This document shows, one piece after another, positions 57,217 to 64,000 of a stretch of DNA of 64,000 nt. A program made the translations under genes and the position numbers. The DNA is from Hymenobacter arizonensis. GTDB lineage: Bacteria; Bacteroidota; Bacteroidia; Cytophagales; Hymenobacteraceae. The DNA lies in the NCBI RefSeq assembly GCF_900115775.1, contig NZ_FOXS01000001.1, positions 372,001 to 436,000 of the forward strand. The letters are read 5' to 3'. The notes beneath the pieces are model-generated. The model searched no databases. It was given only the letters and a program-made list of their open reading frames with translations, and was not told the DNA's origin. Every line of letters starts with the position of its first letter. The first letter of the stretch is position 1.

Positions 57217-57302
57217 AGTATTGTCACTGCGGAAGCAAATATACAGTGTTGCCACTTCAATTTTTAGTAGATATACTATAATTTGAAGTGGCAACACTGT
57301 AT
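57217..57302. promoter_or_regulatory. CI/Cro operator region
   Basis: Two perfect 20-bp inverted arms (57241-57260 and 57283-57302) around a 22-bp AT-rich spacer. Each arm contains the palindrome AGTGTTGCCACT (57245-57256) or its inverse AGTGGCAACACT (57287-57298). A third copy, AGTATTGTCACT, lies at 57217-57228. Three operators between divergent repressor genes match the lambda-type plan. Confidence 0.8.
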
Positions 57303-57336
57303 GTTATTGGTTGCCAATGCATAATATTTTTTTCAT

Positions 57337-58023
57337 ATGACTAAAAATGCTCTGGGCGCAGAAATCTTAAAGGTGCGCAAACTCCTGAAATTGACTCAAA
57401 ATCAACTTGGGATGAAAGTTGGTGTATCCGGAGGAGCCATATCCCAATTCGAAAAGGGGCTTAGTAAGCCGTCAGAGGAAACTCTAAATAGACTAATCGT
57501 TATTTTAGAATGCGACCTGAAGCCATTGTGGCTTGAAGCGCCTAGCCCAGATAAGTTAGACGACACCTTTCAGACAATACCCTTGTATCCTATTGCGGCC
57601 TACCCAATAATGGCAGGGTGGACCGAACTCACGGAAGTAAATTTGCCTCGCTTTATGACGTACAATGAAGTGCCTGTCTTGACCCTAGAAAATGTCGATT
57701 ACCACTTTGCTTGGGCATTTGAGGTCAAAGGCAATAGCATGGCCCCCCGTTACCCGCATCGGTCCCGGTACGTTGTGAATGGCTCTAGTCTTGAAAATTC
57801 TGAATTGAGAAGCGCAACTGGCGTCTATCTTTTCATTATAAATGATTTTCCAATTATGGTGCGCCGAGTCATTTCTAATGACGCAAGTGGGCTTACCCTT
57901 AAAGCTGATGCGACAGGCGAAGAACTAACATTAGAGCTGAATTGGCTAAAAGAAATGATAGACCGTCGTCAGTGTCTTATGTTCAAGCTCGGGCAAGCCA
58001 TTCATTTACCGCCAGAGGAATAA
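57337..58023 (+). CDS. CI/LexA-like phage repressor (HTH plus S24)
   Basis: A 228-residue protein with an N-terminal Xre helix-turn-helix (about 8-62: LTQNQLGMKVGVSGGAISQFEKG) and a C-terminal S24 peptidase-like domain. The catalytic Ser is in VKGNSMAPRY near residue 134. At the place of the catalytic Lys the sequence reads IMVRRVIS near 175, so Lys seems replaced by Arg. A possible Ala-Gly cleavage site is in YPIMAGWTEL. Without Lys, self-cleavage on DNA damage may be lost. It is probably the repressor that keeps the element silent. Confidence 0.88.
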   Translation: MTKNALGAEILKVRKLLKLTQNQLGMKVGVSGGAISQFEKGLSKPSEETLNRLIVILECDLKPLWLEAPSPDKLDDTFQTIPLYPIAAYPIMAGWTELTEVNLPRFMTYNEVPVLTLENVDYHFAWAFEVKGNSMAPRYPHRSRYVVNGSSLENSELRSATGVYLFIINDFPIMVRRVISNDASGLTLKADATGEELTLELNWLKEMIDRRQCLMFKLGQAIHLPPEE

Positions 58024-58204
58024 AAACCCCGCTCCTCAGAAGCGAAGGGCGAGGCTTTCGCTAAGGGATATGGTGGGCTACCCGACCAAATAGTACATGC
58101 TAATTATCAACTCGTAGTTAGGCTGTTTATTATCAGTCACCTGAGGCATTGAAGTAGTAGAAGGATGTTGCTGGGACGTCGACGGGCTTTTTCGTAATGC
58201 TGGG

Positions 58205-59551
58205 TTACATCTCAATTCCACCATCAGGCAGACCCAGCCCCGCCTGGTCACGCCCTCGTCTTTTCTCTACTGCCTCCCGAAACTGCTCCACAAAGTCCCG
58301 GCCATTGGGACGTAGCTCGGCACTGCTGAAGCGCATCCCGTTTTTCTCGTGCGTCAAGGTGAAGCTGGTGGGGCTGAGGACTTCCAGCACGTAGCTGTTT
58401 TTGAGGAACATGGGGGCCATGTCCATTACCTGCTGGAGTGGCTTAAGCAACTGCTTGACCAGCGCGCCCTCAATATCGCGCTGGTGCTTTTGGCGCATCT
58501 CTTGCCCCCAGGCCGTTAGCTTCTCCGATAACGGTTCTCGCTGCAGGTGCTTCATGACTGCGCTTAGATGATTGAGATTCGTCTTGTCAGCCCGGGCTTT
58601 CTGCTCTGCCAGCTCAGTGGTACGAGTAGCCAGCTCCTTTTGCACCTGCTGCACCTGTGTGGTGAGGGCGCCCGTTTGAGTCGTCAGTTCCGCGCGGATT
58701 TCCACCACCAAGCTCTGGCTGCTGGCCAAGCGCTTCTCCAGCACCCGGGCCCGCTCCCGCTCGTGGGCGTTGGCCGTAGCCACGGTGGCCAGCTCCTCAA
58801 TCTTCTTATTAGCTTGTTCCTGCAGCCGGGCGAATTGAGAGTTGAACGCGGCTTGTGATTCTTGGCGGTACTGCTCGGTGCTCGTGCGCTCGTGCGGGAC
58901 CGGCAGCCGATACGGCGCGATGGCCAAGGGGCGAGCTAATTCCATCAGCTGCTCCTTGCTCATCAGCTGGGCCCCGTGGTAGCGGCGCACGTCTTCGTGA
59001 TTGGCCGTGCTGTACTTGATGCCCCGCTCCAGCCCGTGGGGCGCCATCGCTAGGCCGTAGTCGGTTTGCAGCTGGTGCAGGCGGGCCGGGCTGAACACGT
59101 CCCGGCAGCTGAGCCGGCCGTCCGGGGTGAGGGGCACCACGAGCACGTGCAGGTGCGGGGTGATTTCGTCCTGGTGCAGCATGAAGCCGATTACGTTCTT
59201 CGCCCCAAACTGCTGCTGCACAAACTTGAGATTGTCCTTTACCCAGGGCGCGTTTATCAGGTCGGCCGTCCGCCCGTCGGCGCCGCGGGGGAAGCCGTCG
59301 GCGCTGGCCGTTAGCACCAGCTCCACTAGGCGCACCGCGTCCCGTCGCCGCGGCACTAGGTTGAGTTCCGCCAGGCGCTCGTTGGCCAGCTGCAGGTAGG
59401 GGCGGCGTTCGAAGTTCACGTACTCCATATTGCGCCAGGTCTGGGCTGGGTCCGCGTTGGGCGTCTCCTCCAGCCGGTAGTTGTGCTGGGTGGCGCTGGT
59501 GGCCATGCCCGGAGTTTTGAGCTTGCTGACGAGAAGAATGGCGTACGGCAT
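58205..59551 (-). CDS. MobV-type relaxase (Pre/Mob)
   Basis: A 448-residue relaxase. The MobV metal-binding motif is LHQDEITPHLHVLVVP at about residues 124-139. The N-terminus MPYAILLVSKLKTPG and HNYRLEETPNADP are typical for mobilisation proteins of Bacteroidota elements. The C-terminal half is a long coiled coil (about 255-340). MobV enzymes nick at oriT and lead the strand during transfer by a helper conjugation system. Two 22-bp direct repeats directly upstream are the best oriT candidate. No type IV secretion genes are seen. Confidence 0.9.
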   Translation of the reverse strand: MPYAILLVSKLKTPGMATSATQHNYRLEETPNADPAQTWRNMEYVNFERRPYLQLANERLAELNLVPRRRDAVRLVELVLTASADGFPRGADGRTADLINAPWVKDNLKFVQQQFGAKNVIGFMLHQDEITPHLHVLVVPLTPDGRLSCRDVFSPARLHQLQTDYGLAMAPHGLERGIKYSTANHEDVRRYHGAQLMSKEQLMELARPLAIAPYRLPVPHERTSTEQYRQESQAAFNSQFARLQEQANKKIEELATVATANAHERERARVLEKRLASSQSLVVEIRAELTTQTGALTTQVQQVQKELATRTTELAEQKARADKTNLNHLSAVMKHLQREPLSEKLTAWGQEMRQKHQRDIEGALVKQLLKPLQQVMDMAPMFLKNSYVLEVLSPTSFTLTHEKNGMRFSSAELRPNGRDFVEQFREAVEKRRGRDQAGLGLPDGGIEM

Positions 59552-59573
59552 GACAGGAAGGGGTAGAAGGTCG

Positions 59574-59658
59574 GATGCGTAATGGGTTACACATCGGGTC
59601 TGATTATGAAAACCAGGGTAGTTTCCAGGCCCGGGCGATGCGTAATGGGTTACACATC
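59574..59658. repeat. Two exact 22-bp direct repeats, oriT candidate
   Basis: Identical 22-bp copies at 59574-59595 and 59637-59658 share GCGTAATGGGTTACACATC. Each has an inner imperfect palindrome (GATG...CATC and GTAA...TTAC). They lie 23 and 86 bp upstream of the relaxase start. A shorter related sequence (GTAATGCTGGGTTACATC) is at 58195-58212. Confidence 0.6.
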
Positions 59659-59804
59659 CAACTTGGCTGTTCGGTGAAAAACCCTAGGTCAACCGTAAGC
59701 TAAGTGCCTAATCGTCATTGTTGCAACATTCCCCGCTTACTGGCCCGAAATAGTTTCCCTGGGGTTAAGTCTGTACTTCGTCAGCAACAAGCAAAAGAGC
59801 TGTC

Positions 59805-62800
59805 TTACCCAGCATAAGTCCCCTCCAGAGTAGGCCGGACCAACGCCAAAGCAGTCAGGGTATCCAGCAGTGGGCGTACTTTTTCCGGGCGGGTACGAAT
59901 AAAATAAGCAGCTACCTGACCAGTGGTGAGGGGCTTTTCTGATTGCTGCACTACCATCCGAATAGCTCGCATCTGCTCCGCCAACTCCGCTGGCCAAGCC
60001 TGAGCTGTTCCCGTCGCAGCACCATTTGCCAGTGTCGCTGTCAGCCCCAATCCGGCTTGTTGCTCCAGTTGTTTGGGGGCCTGATAAGCAGGTCGCAGAT
60101 GCTGTACCACACCGGCCGCCTCCTCTGCTGCCCTGACCTGATTGAGTTGCACCAGCTTCCCCAATAGTTCGGCTTCCGATAGGTCAGCGGCCCACCCATA
60201 AGCCTGCACTACCACCGCATCCAACCGTTGATGTAGACTGAGCAGCACCGAGGCCAGGCCCTGCTGATTGGTCAGTTGCTCTTTAGGAGAGAGTGCCGTC
60301 CCTGCTCGTAGCTTTTCGACGACGTTGTAGAGGTCCGTCAGCGTGAGAGATGTGTGCTGGGCCTGCTGTCGTTTTCGATGGGCATCCAGCTGCTCGGCCA
60401 ACTCACGTATCTGGTCTTGCTGGCTGGGCGTGGCTGTGGGGAAAGGAAATGCCTGAAAGCAACGGCTGCTATTGTACCGTAAGTCATTGCCCACGCCCAT
60501 TCGCCCGCCCGCTGAGGCTGCCCACCAGGTATGCAGCCGGCTCGAAAGCACGCCCAGGTGATAAGCATCCGCGGTGGCAATGGCAACGAGCATGTGGTCG
60601 GGCGCTACCTCACTCTCCAGGAACTGAAATACTCGGTGCTTGGCTGTTTCCGGCGTGGCGATGTAGCGAGGAAGTCCGTGTACGGCTGCCCTGAGTCCTT
60701 TTCGGGTTTCTCCAAATTGCCACCAGACCTCTTTGAGGCGCTTGCGGTTATTGTGGTCGCGTTCGGGCTTCACGCGTTCCAGCAGCCACTGATAAAGCTC
60801 GGGGTAATCAGCCAGCAGTTGCACTTCCGTCAGCCCGAACATATCCAACAGGTACACTCCCCGGGGCCGGGACGTCAGGTCCTTCCCGTTGCGATAGGGG
60901 CGGATGCGCTGCTCCAGGCCCGCGACGGTGCCCAGTCCAAGCTGCGCCGCTTCTGTGGCCGTGACGATGAAGCCTGACCCAGCCAGCATCATGCCGTTGC
61001 TCGATATGCCAGAATTCGCCCGGAGTGCTTGTGCCGCGGCCACATCCGCGCCCACTGTCAGGTCCGCATTGATTATGCCCTGCACTTCCCGTAGTTCGAC
61101 CGCCGGCGCGTCTTCGCCCGGTACCGTGAGTTCGTGCACCACTTCGGCCAGTACTCCGGGCTGGCCTGCGCCAGCAACTGCCACCGTGAGCGCAACCCGC
61201 ACCGCTGCTCCGTTGCCGGCCTCTACCCACGGGTGGTCGGGGATAGCAAAGGTCACCGACAACGACTGCGGACCAGCTGCCAGGTGCTCCTGAATGACCC
61301 GGCGGTTGAATGTCTGAGTAATGGAGTTGGTGGTGATGAAGCCGAAGCGGTCGGCCAGCCCCGTCTGCACCGCACGGGCCGCATTGTCCCACCAGTACAT
61401 CACCAGGTCGGCCGACTCGGGCACCCGACCGCGATAGGCCTGGCGTAAAGCCTCGACATACCCATCCCCCAGGGCCCCACGCATGGCCTTGTCGCCAAGA
61501 AACGGCGGGTTGCCCACGATGAAGTCCGCGGCGGGCCACTCGGCCGGCTGGGCGTCGGGGTAGTCGACGACGGGCACCTGGGCGGTTTCGTCGGGGATAG
61601 GCTTGCCGGTGGCCGGGTGGGGTCTGGTGGAGAGGCCGTCCCAGCGCGTGACCGGGCGCCCCTGCGCATCGAGCCGCGGTACCGGTGTACCGTGCTGGAG
61701 CACGGCGTCCTGCTGCCGGATGTTTCGGTGGCTGTCAAGCAGGGGCTCGGCCAGTTGCGTCAGGCCATGGGTACGCAGGTGCCACTGCAGGTAGCCGATG
61801 CGCAGTACCACATCAGCAATTGCGGCTGCCCGGGGGTTGAGCTCCAGGCCCAGCAGCTGGCGCGGGCTCACGGTGGTGCCTTCCCCCAGGTCGAGCAGGC
61901 CGGTCTGCCCGAAGCCGTTGATGGCCGCAAGCACTTCCCCTTCGAGCCGTTTGAGGTGCTCGAGCGTGACGTACAGGAAATTCCCGGTGCCGCAGGCCGG
62001 GTCCAGGATGCGGACCGACGTGAGCCGGCGTAGAAACCGGACGAGCTCCGCCCGGGCTTCCTTCGGGTTGTCGTCGTCGAGTCGTCGGGCGCTGGCTGCC
62101 TGAGCGGCTGCCCATTCCTGGCGCAGCGGGTCGAGCACAGTCGGCACCACCAGGCGCTCAACGTAGCGGCGCGGCGTGTAGTGCGCCCCGAGGCGGTGGC
62201 GCTCGCCCGGGTCCAGCGCCCGTTCGAGCAGCGTACCAAAGATGGCGGGCTCTACCTGCGTCCAGTCGGCTTTAGCGGCTTCCTGCAGCAGCGTGAGCTG
62301 CGGCTCAGATAGGAGCAGGGCGCGCGCCTCGTGGAAGAGCTGCCCGTTGAAGCGCCGCAGGCGAGCGCGCAGGTCGGGGGCAAATCCGCCGGTGTCCATC
62401 GTGTGCCAGAGGCTTTCCAATGCGTCGGGCAGCAACTGGCGTAGCTCCTCGGTGGCGGCGTAGGCAGTAAGCAGTCCGGAAAATGAGTCTTTGGGAATCA
62501 GGGCCGCGTCCTCGGCAAACATGGTGAAGAGGCAGCGCATGAGAAAATGCGCAACGACCTCCGAGCTGTGGCCGGCCGCTTCGAGCTGGGTGGAGAGGAT
62601 GGCCAGTTGCCCGGCCAGTTGCCGCGTGACCTGAGCGGCCCGGCGGCTCGGGTCCAGTTGCTGAGGAGCGGTGAACAACAGGCGCAGCCGCTGCTGCACG
62701 GGCTCTTCGGCCAATTCGCTGAGCTGCAGCCGGAAGGTCTGCGAGTCCGGGAAAGGGACATAGTTATCGCCGACGCCGGCAAAGTTGCTGTACAGGTCAA

Positions 62801-62930
62801 GGCAGTAGCCCACGTCGACGACCACGATGAAGGGTGGGCGGGGCTCGCTGGCCGGCAGCGCCCGTACGTAACCCAACGCCTGCTGGCGGGCTGCCTCCAT
62901 CACCTGGCGCCACTTCGCGGAGCCCCGCAC
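59805..62930 (-). CDS. DNA methyltransferase part of a split restriction-methylation gene
   Basis: A 1,041-residue frame. Near the N-terminus is FIVVVDVGYCLDLYSNF. The methyltransferase core has LDPACGTGNFLYVTLEHLKRL (motif I) and FIVGNPPFLGD (motif IV, NPPF) for N6-adenine methylation. A large target-recognition and C-terminal region follows. The pattern fits type IIG/IIL (MmeI-like) enzymes. The first start in frame is a weak GTG at 62930, but the frame is open upstream through the 8-bp repeat into the nuclease part. The intact gene therefore probably starts at 63342. In this copy number the MTase is cut off from its start. Confidence 0.85.
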   Translation of the reverse strand: MRGSAKWRQVMEAARQQALGYVRALPASEPRPPFIVVVDVGYCLDLYSNFAGVGDNYVPFPDSQTFRLQLSELAEEPVQQRLRLLFTAPQQLDPSRRAAQVTRQLAGQLAILSTQLEAAGHSSEVVAHFLMRCLFTMFAEDAALIPKDSFSGLLTAYAATEELRQLLPDALESLWHTMDTGGFAPDLRARLRRFNGQLFHEARALLLSEPQLTLLQEAAKADWTQVEPAIFGTLLERALDPGERHRLGAHYTPRRYVERLVVPTVLDPLRQEWAAAQAASARRLDDDNPKEARAELVRFLRRLTSVRILDPACGTGNFLYVTLEHLKRLEGEVLAAINGFGQTGLLDLGEGTTVSPRQLLGLELNPRAAAIADVVLRIGYLQWHLRTHGLTQLAEPLLDSHRNIRQQDAVLQHGTPVPRLDAQGRPVTRWDGLSTRPHPATGKPIPDETAQVPVVDYPDAQPAEWPAADFIVGNPPFLGDKAMRGALGDGYVEALRQAYRGRVPESADLVMYWWDNAARAVQTGLADRFGFITTNSITQTFNRRVIQEHLAAGPQSLSVTFAIPDHPWVEAGNGAAVRVALTVAVAGAGQPGVLAEVVHELTVPGEDAPAVELREVQGIINADLTVGADVAAAQALRANSGISSNGMMLAGSGFIVTATEAAQLGLGTVAGLEQRIRPYRNGKDLTSRPRGVYLLDMFGLTEVQLLADYPELYQWLLERVKPERDHNNRKRLKEVWWQFGETRKGLRAAVHGLPRYIATPETAKHRVFQFLESEVAPDHMLVAIATADAYHLGVLSSRLHTWWAASAGGRMGVGNDLRYNSSRCFQAFPFPTATPSQQDQIRELAEQLDAHRKRQQAQHTSLTLTDLYNVVEKLRAGTALSPKEQLTNQQGLASVLLSLHQRLDAVVVQAYGWAADLSEAELLGKLVQLNQVRAAEEAAGVVQHLRPAYQAPKQLEQQAGLGLTATLANGAATGTAQAWPAELAEQMRAIRMVVQQSEKPLTTGQVAAYFIRTRPEKVRPLLDTLTALALVRPTLEGTYAG

Positions 62931-62991
62931 AGCATGCCCGCGGCGTGTTTTCTCAACGGGTAGGCCTAACTCTTTTCGCTCACGTTCAGAG

Positions 62992-63342
62992 TCAGTTCTC
63001 CCGCGTTCCCGCGTTCCCGCGTTCCCGCGTTCCCGCGTTCCCGCGTTTTAAATCATCGGTAAGAGAAAAATCTTCAAAACTACCTACCCCTTGCTTCGTT
63101 TCCAATACAAAGCACCCTCTTTTGTAGAGGTCGATGCGGCCAGTGCTGGCCTTGCTGCTAGGTCCGTTGTTGAAGGTCACAGCGCGCTCAAAAACGTAGG
63201 CATCCTGTGTGGGTTTGTCCGTTGTCGCCTCAGGCCGCGGTACTTCAAGCAGGTCGCACAATTCCGTTAGGAACAAACCATAGTTGGCTCGCTCCGCTCC
63301 GCCAGCACCTTGCCATCTGGTCTGGAATTCAGCATGAGTCAT
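62992..63342 (-). CDS. Nuclease part of the split restriction-methylation gene
   Basis: A 116-residue fragment with MTHAEFQTRWQGAGGAERAN at the start and STGRIDLYKRGCFVLETKQG near residue 75. The Asp and the Glu-x-Lys of the last motif are those of a PD-(D/E)XK nuclease. The frame then enters six 8-bp repeats (read as RGNAGTRE twice) and stops at 62992. The downstream methyltransferase is in another frame. Adding one repeat unit or removing two joins both in one frame without any stop. The ATG at 63342 is preferred over one twelve codons upstream. Confidence 0.82.
   Translation of the reverse strand: MTHAEFQTRWQGAGGAERANYGLFLTELCDLLEVPRPEATTDKPTQDAYVFERAVTFNNGPSSKASTGRIDLYKRGCFVLETKQGVGSFEDFSLTDDLKRGNAGTRERGNAGTREN
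63000..63047. repeat. Six tandem 8-bp repeats in the split gene
   Basis: Six perfect units of CCCGCGTT (plus strand; AACGCGGG in the coding sense). Unit length is not a multiple of three, so each gain or loss by slippage changes the reading frame downstream. From 63342 to 59805 are 3,538 bp; adding 8 gives 3,546, which is divisible by three. Confidence 0.95.
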
Positions 63343-63572
63343 AGTTGGGGTAGGTAGATGCCTTTGAGTGTGGAACATGCTCTCTTCCCCACTGCCTATT
63401 TTCGATGATAGCCAGGTGGAGAAAGAACAATTACCCCAAACATAGTGCTGCCATCACGAGTCGAGCCGCCGTGGACTACTGCCCACTGCCGCAATACACC
63501 GGGGCTGCGGTCGGGGCTCTTTCGTGTTTGATAAAACTTTCACTTATATAAGCTACACCAATTTCCCTGGCC

Positions 63573-63917
63573 ATGGATAACGTCCCGATTACGCTCACTC
63601 TCGTCAGTGGCCAGGTGCTGGCTGTCACACTAAGCAACCCATCTGAAGCGCGGGTGCTTGCCGACGTTGCCGCCGCCATTGGGGCCGCGCGTGCCACTGC
63701 CGAGGTCGGCATCCGCACATACCATTTGGGCACCAGACCTACCCCGGGCCGCGGCTACGACGACCGCTTAACAATGCGCATGGGCTGCGGTAGAACAAAA
63801 ATCCGTGGGTTGCTGGCCTTAAGCCCCCGCCGTGGCGGGCTGCGCCACCAGCGGGTAGGCCGTAAATACATTGTGAGCGAAGCTGCCGTGCGCGAGTGGT
63901 TCGGCGATAACCTGTAG
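63573..63917 (+). CDS. Helix-turn-helix-like small protein
   Basis: A 114-residue protein. The N-terminal half is Ala-rich and hydrophobic-alternating (LVSGQVLAVTLSNPSEARVLADVAA). The C-terminal half is basic, TKIRGLLALSPRRGGLRHQRVGRKYIVSEAAVREW, reading like an excisionase-type winged helix. It starts a new plus-strand unit with the next, partial gene 10 bp downstream. It may belong to another mobile element beyond the window. Confidence 0.55.
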   Translation: MDNVPITLTLVSGQVLAVTLSNPSEARVLADVAAAIGAARATAEVGIRTYHLGTRPTPGRGYDDRLTMRMGCGRTKIRGLLALSPRRGGLRHQRVGRKYIVSEAAVREWFGDNL

Positions 63918-63927
63918 ACAACTTGCT

Positions 63928-64000
63928 ATGCCCGCTATTATTGAATTTGTCACGCCAACCGAACACCAGAAACTCGTCGAGGAAGTGGCTTACCTGCGGC
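63928..64000 (+). CDS. Partial gene at the right edge
   Basis: The first 24 codons (MPAIIEFVTPTEHQKLVEEV and a few more) of a gene that continues out of the window. The start resembles the N-terminus of small excisionase-like proteins of Bacteroidota elements, but this is too short to assign. It is 10 bp after the previous gene and probably in the same transcript. Confidence 0.5.
   Translation, partial: MPAIIEFVTPTEHQKLVEEVAYLR

Larger units (their letters stand above)
42293..58023. mobile_element. Integrated phage-like element or satellite
   Basis: Bounded on the left by a tyrosine recombinase and on the right by a CI-type repressor. Between them are a CI/Cro operator, excisionase-like, Rha, initiator, helicase, tape-measure and tail-like genes, almost all on the minus strand, plus a plus-strand cargo block at 44.7-47.5 kb. 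No capsid, portal, terminase or lysis genes are recognised. Exact ends are unknown because no matching att repeats could be found by eye. Confidence 0.7.

Noticed and set aside
63000..63047. CRISPR-like array
   Set aside because: The 8-bp units have no spacers. No cas genes or other regularly spaced repeats occur in the window.
63476..63733. 85-codon minus-strand frame near the right edge
   Set aside because: It overlaps the small helix-turn-helix-like gene on the plus strand and shows no motif.

Overview
The window looks like a chromosomal segment of a GC-rich member of the Bacteroidota, most likely a Hymenobacter-type cytophagal bacterium (taxonomy inferred). Pointers are two gliding/type IX secretion C-terminal (CHU_C-type) proteins, a TonB-dependent receptor with an N-terminal carboxypeptidase-regulatory-like domain, YwqK/MORN-type and Bat-type proteins, a TAnnTTTG-like promoter before the tRNAs, and weak Shine-Dalgarno sequences throughout.

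1-36,090 is ordinary chromosome. It holds surface polysaccharide genes (PseB-like dehydratase, MBOAT O-acyltransferase with an SGNH-like partner, GT4 and GT2 glycosyltransferases, a GT-C-like membrane protein). Housekeeping genes are ffh, the pyruvate dehydrogenase E1 beta subunit, hisS, hutH, a thiolase and a YbaB-type protein. There is also a membrane cytochrome b / sulfite-oxidase-fold molybdoenzyme pair, several envelope lipoproteins and receptors, and a partial Bat pair. Strong hairpin terminators separate most units, and two non-coding palindromic repeat elements lie at about 4.1 and 9.2 kb.

36,205-36,614 is a tRNA operon (Ser-GCU, Pro-UGG, Arg-UCU) with its own promoter and terminator. 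Beyond it the DNA is accessory. 36.7-42.0 kb is an AT-richer cargo block: a TIR-domain protein, a DUF2441-like protein with a small partner, and a tight three-gene unit of sce7726-like, sce7725-like and RES-domain proteins. TIR and RES folds are both NAD-consuming effectors in known systems, so this block reads as an uncharacterised defence or abortive-infection cassette.

42.3-58.0 kb is an integrated phage-like element. It has a tyrosine recombinase at one end and a CI/Cro-type switch at the other. Between them are an excisionase-like gene, a Rha regulator, a replication initiator carrying iteron-like repeats inside its coding sequence, a DnaB-type helicase, one tail tape-measure gene and one tail-like gene. 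Capsid, portal and terminase genes are not seen. It also carries a cargo of a ribbon-helix-helix protein, a compact HEMGH membrane protease, a KAP-like NTPase and a beta-helix protein. It is either a decayed prophage or a phage satellite.

58.2-63.4 kb holds a MobV-type relaxase with two exact 22-bp repeats in front of it (an oriT candidate) and a fused restriction-methylation gene split in two by six copies of an 8-bp repeat. The frame arithmetic shows that seven or four copies would restore one 1,181- or 1,173-residue nuclease-methyltransferase, so this is a strong candidate for phase variation, currently OFF. The last 400 bp start another set of small helix-turn-helix-like genes on the plus strand.
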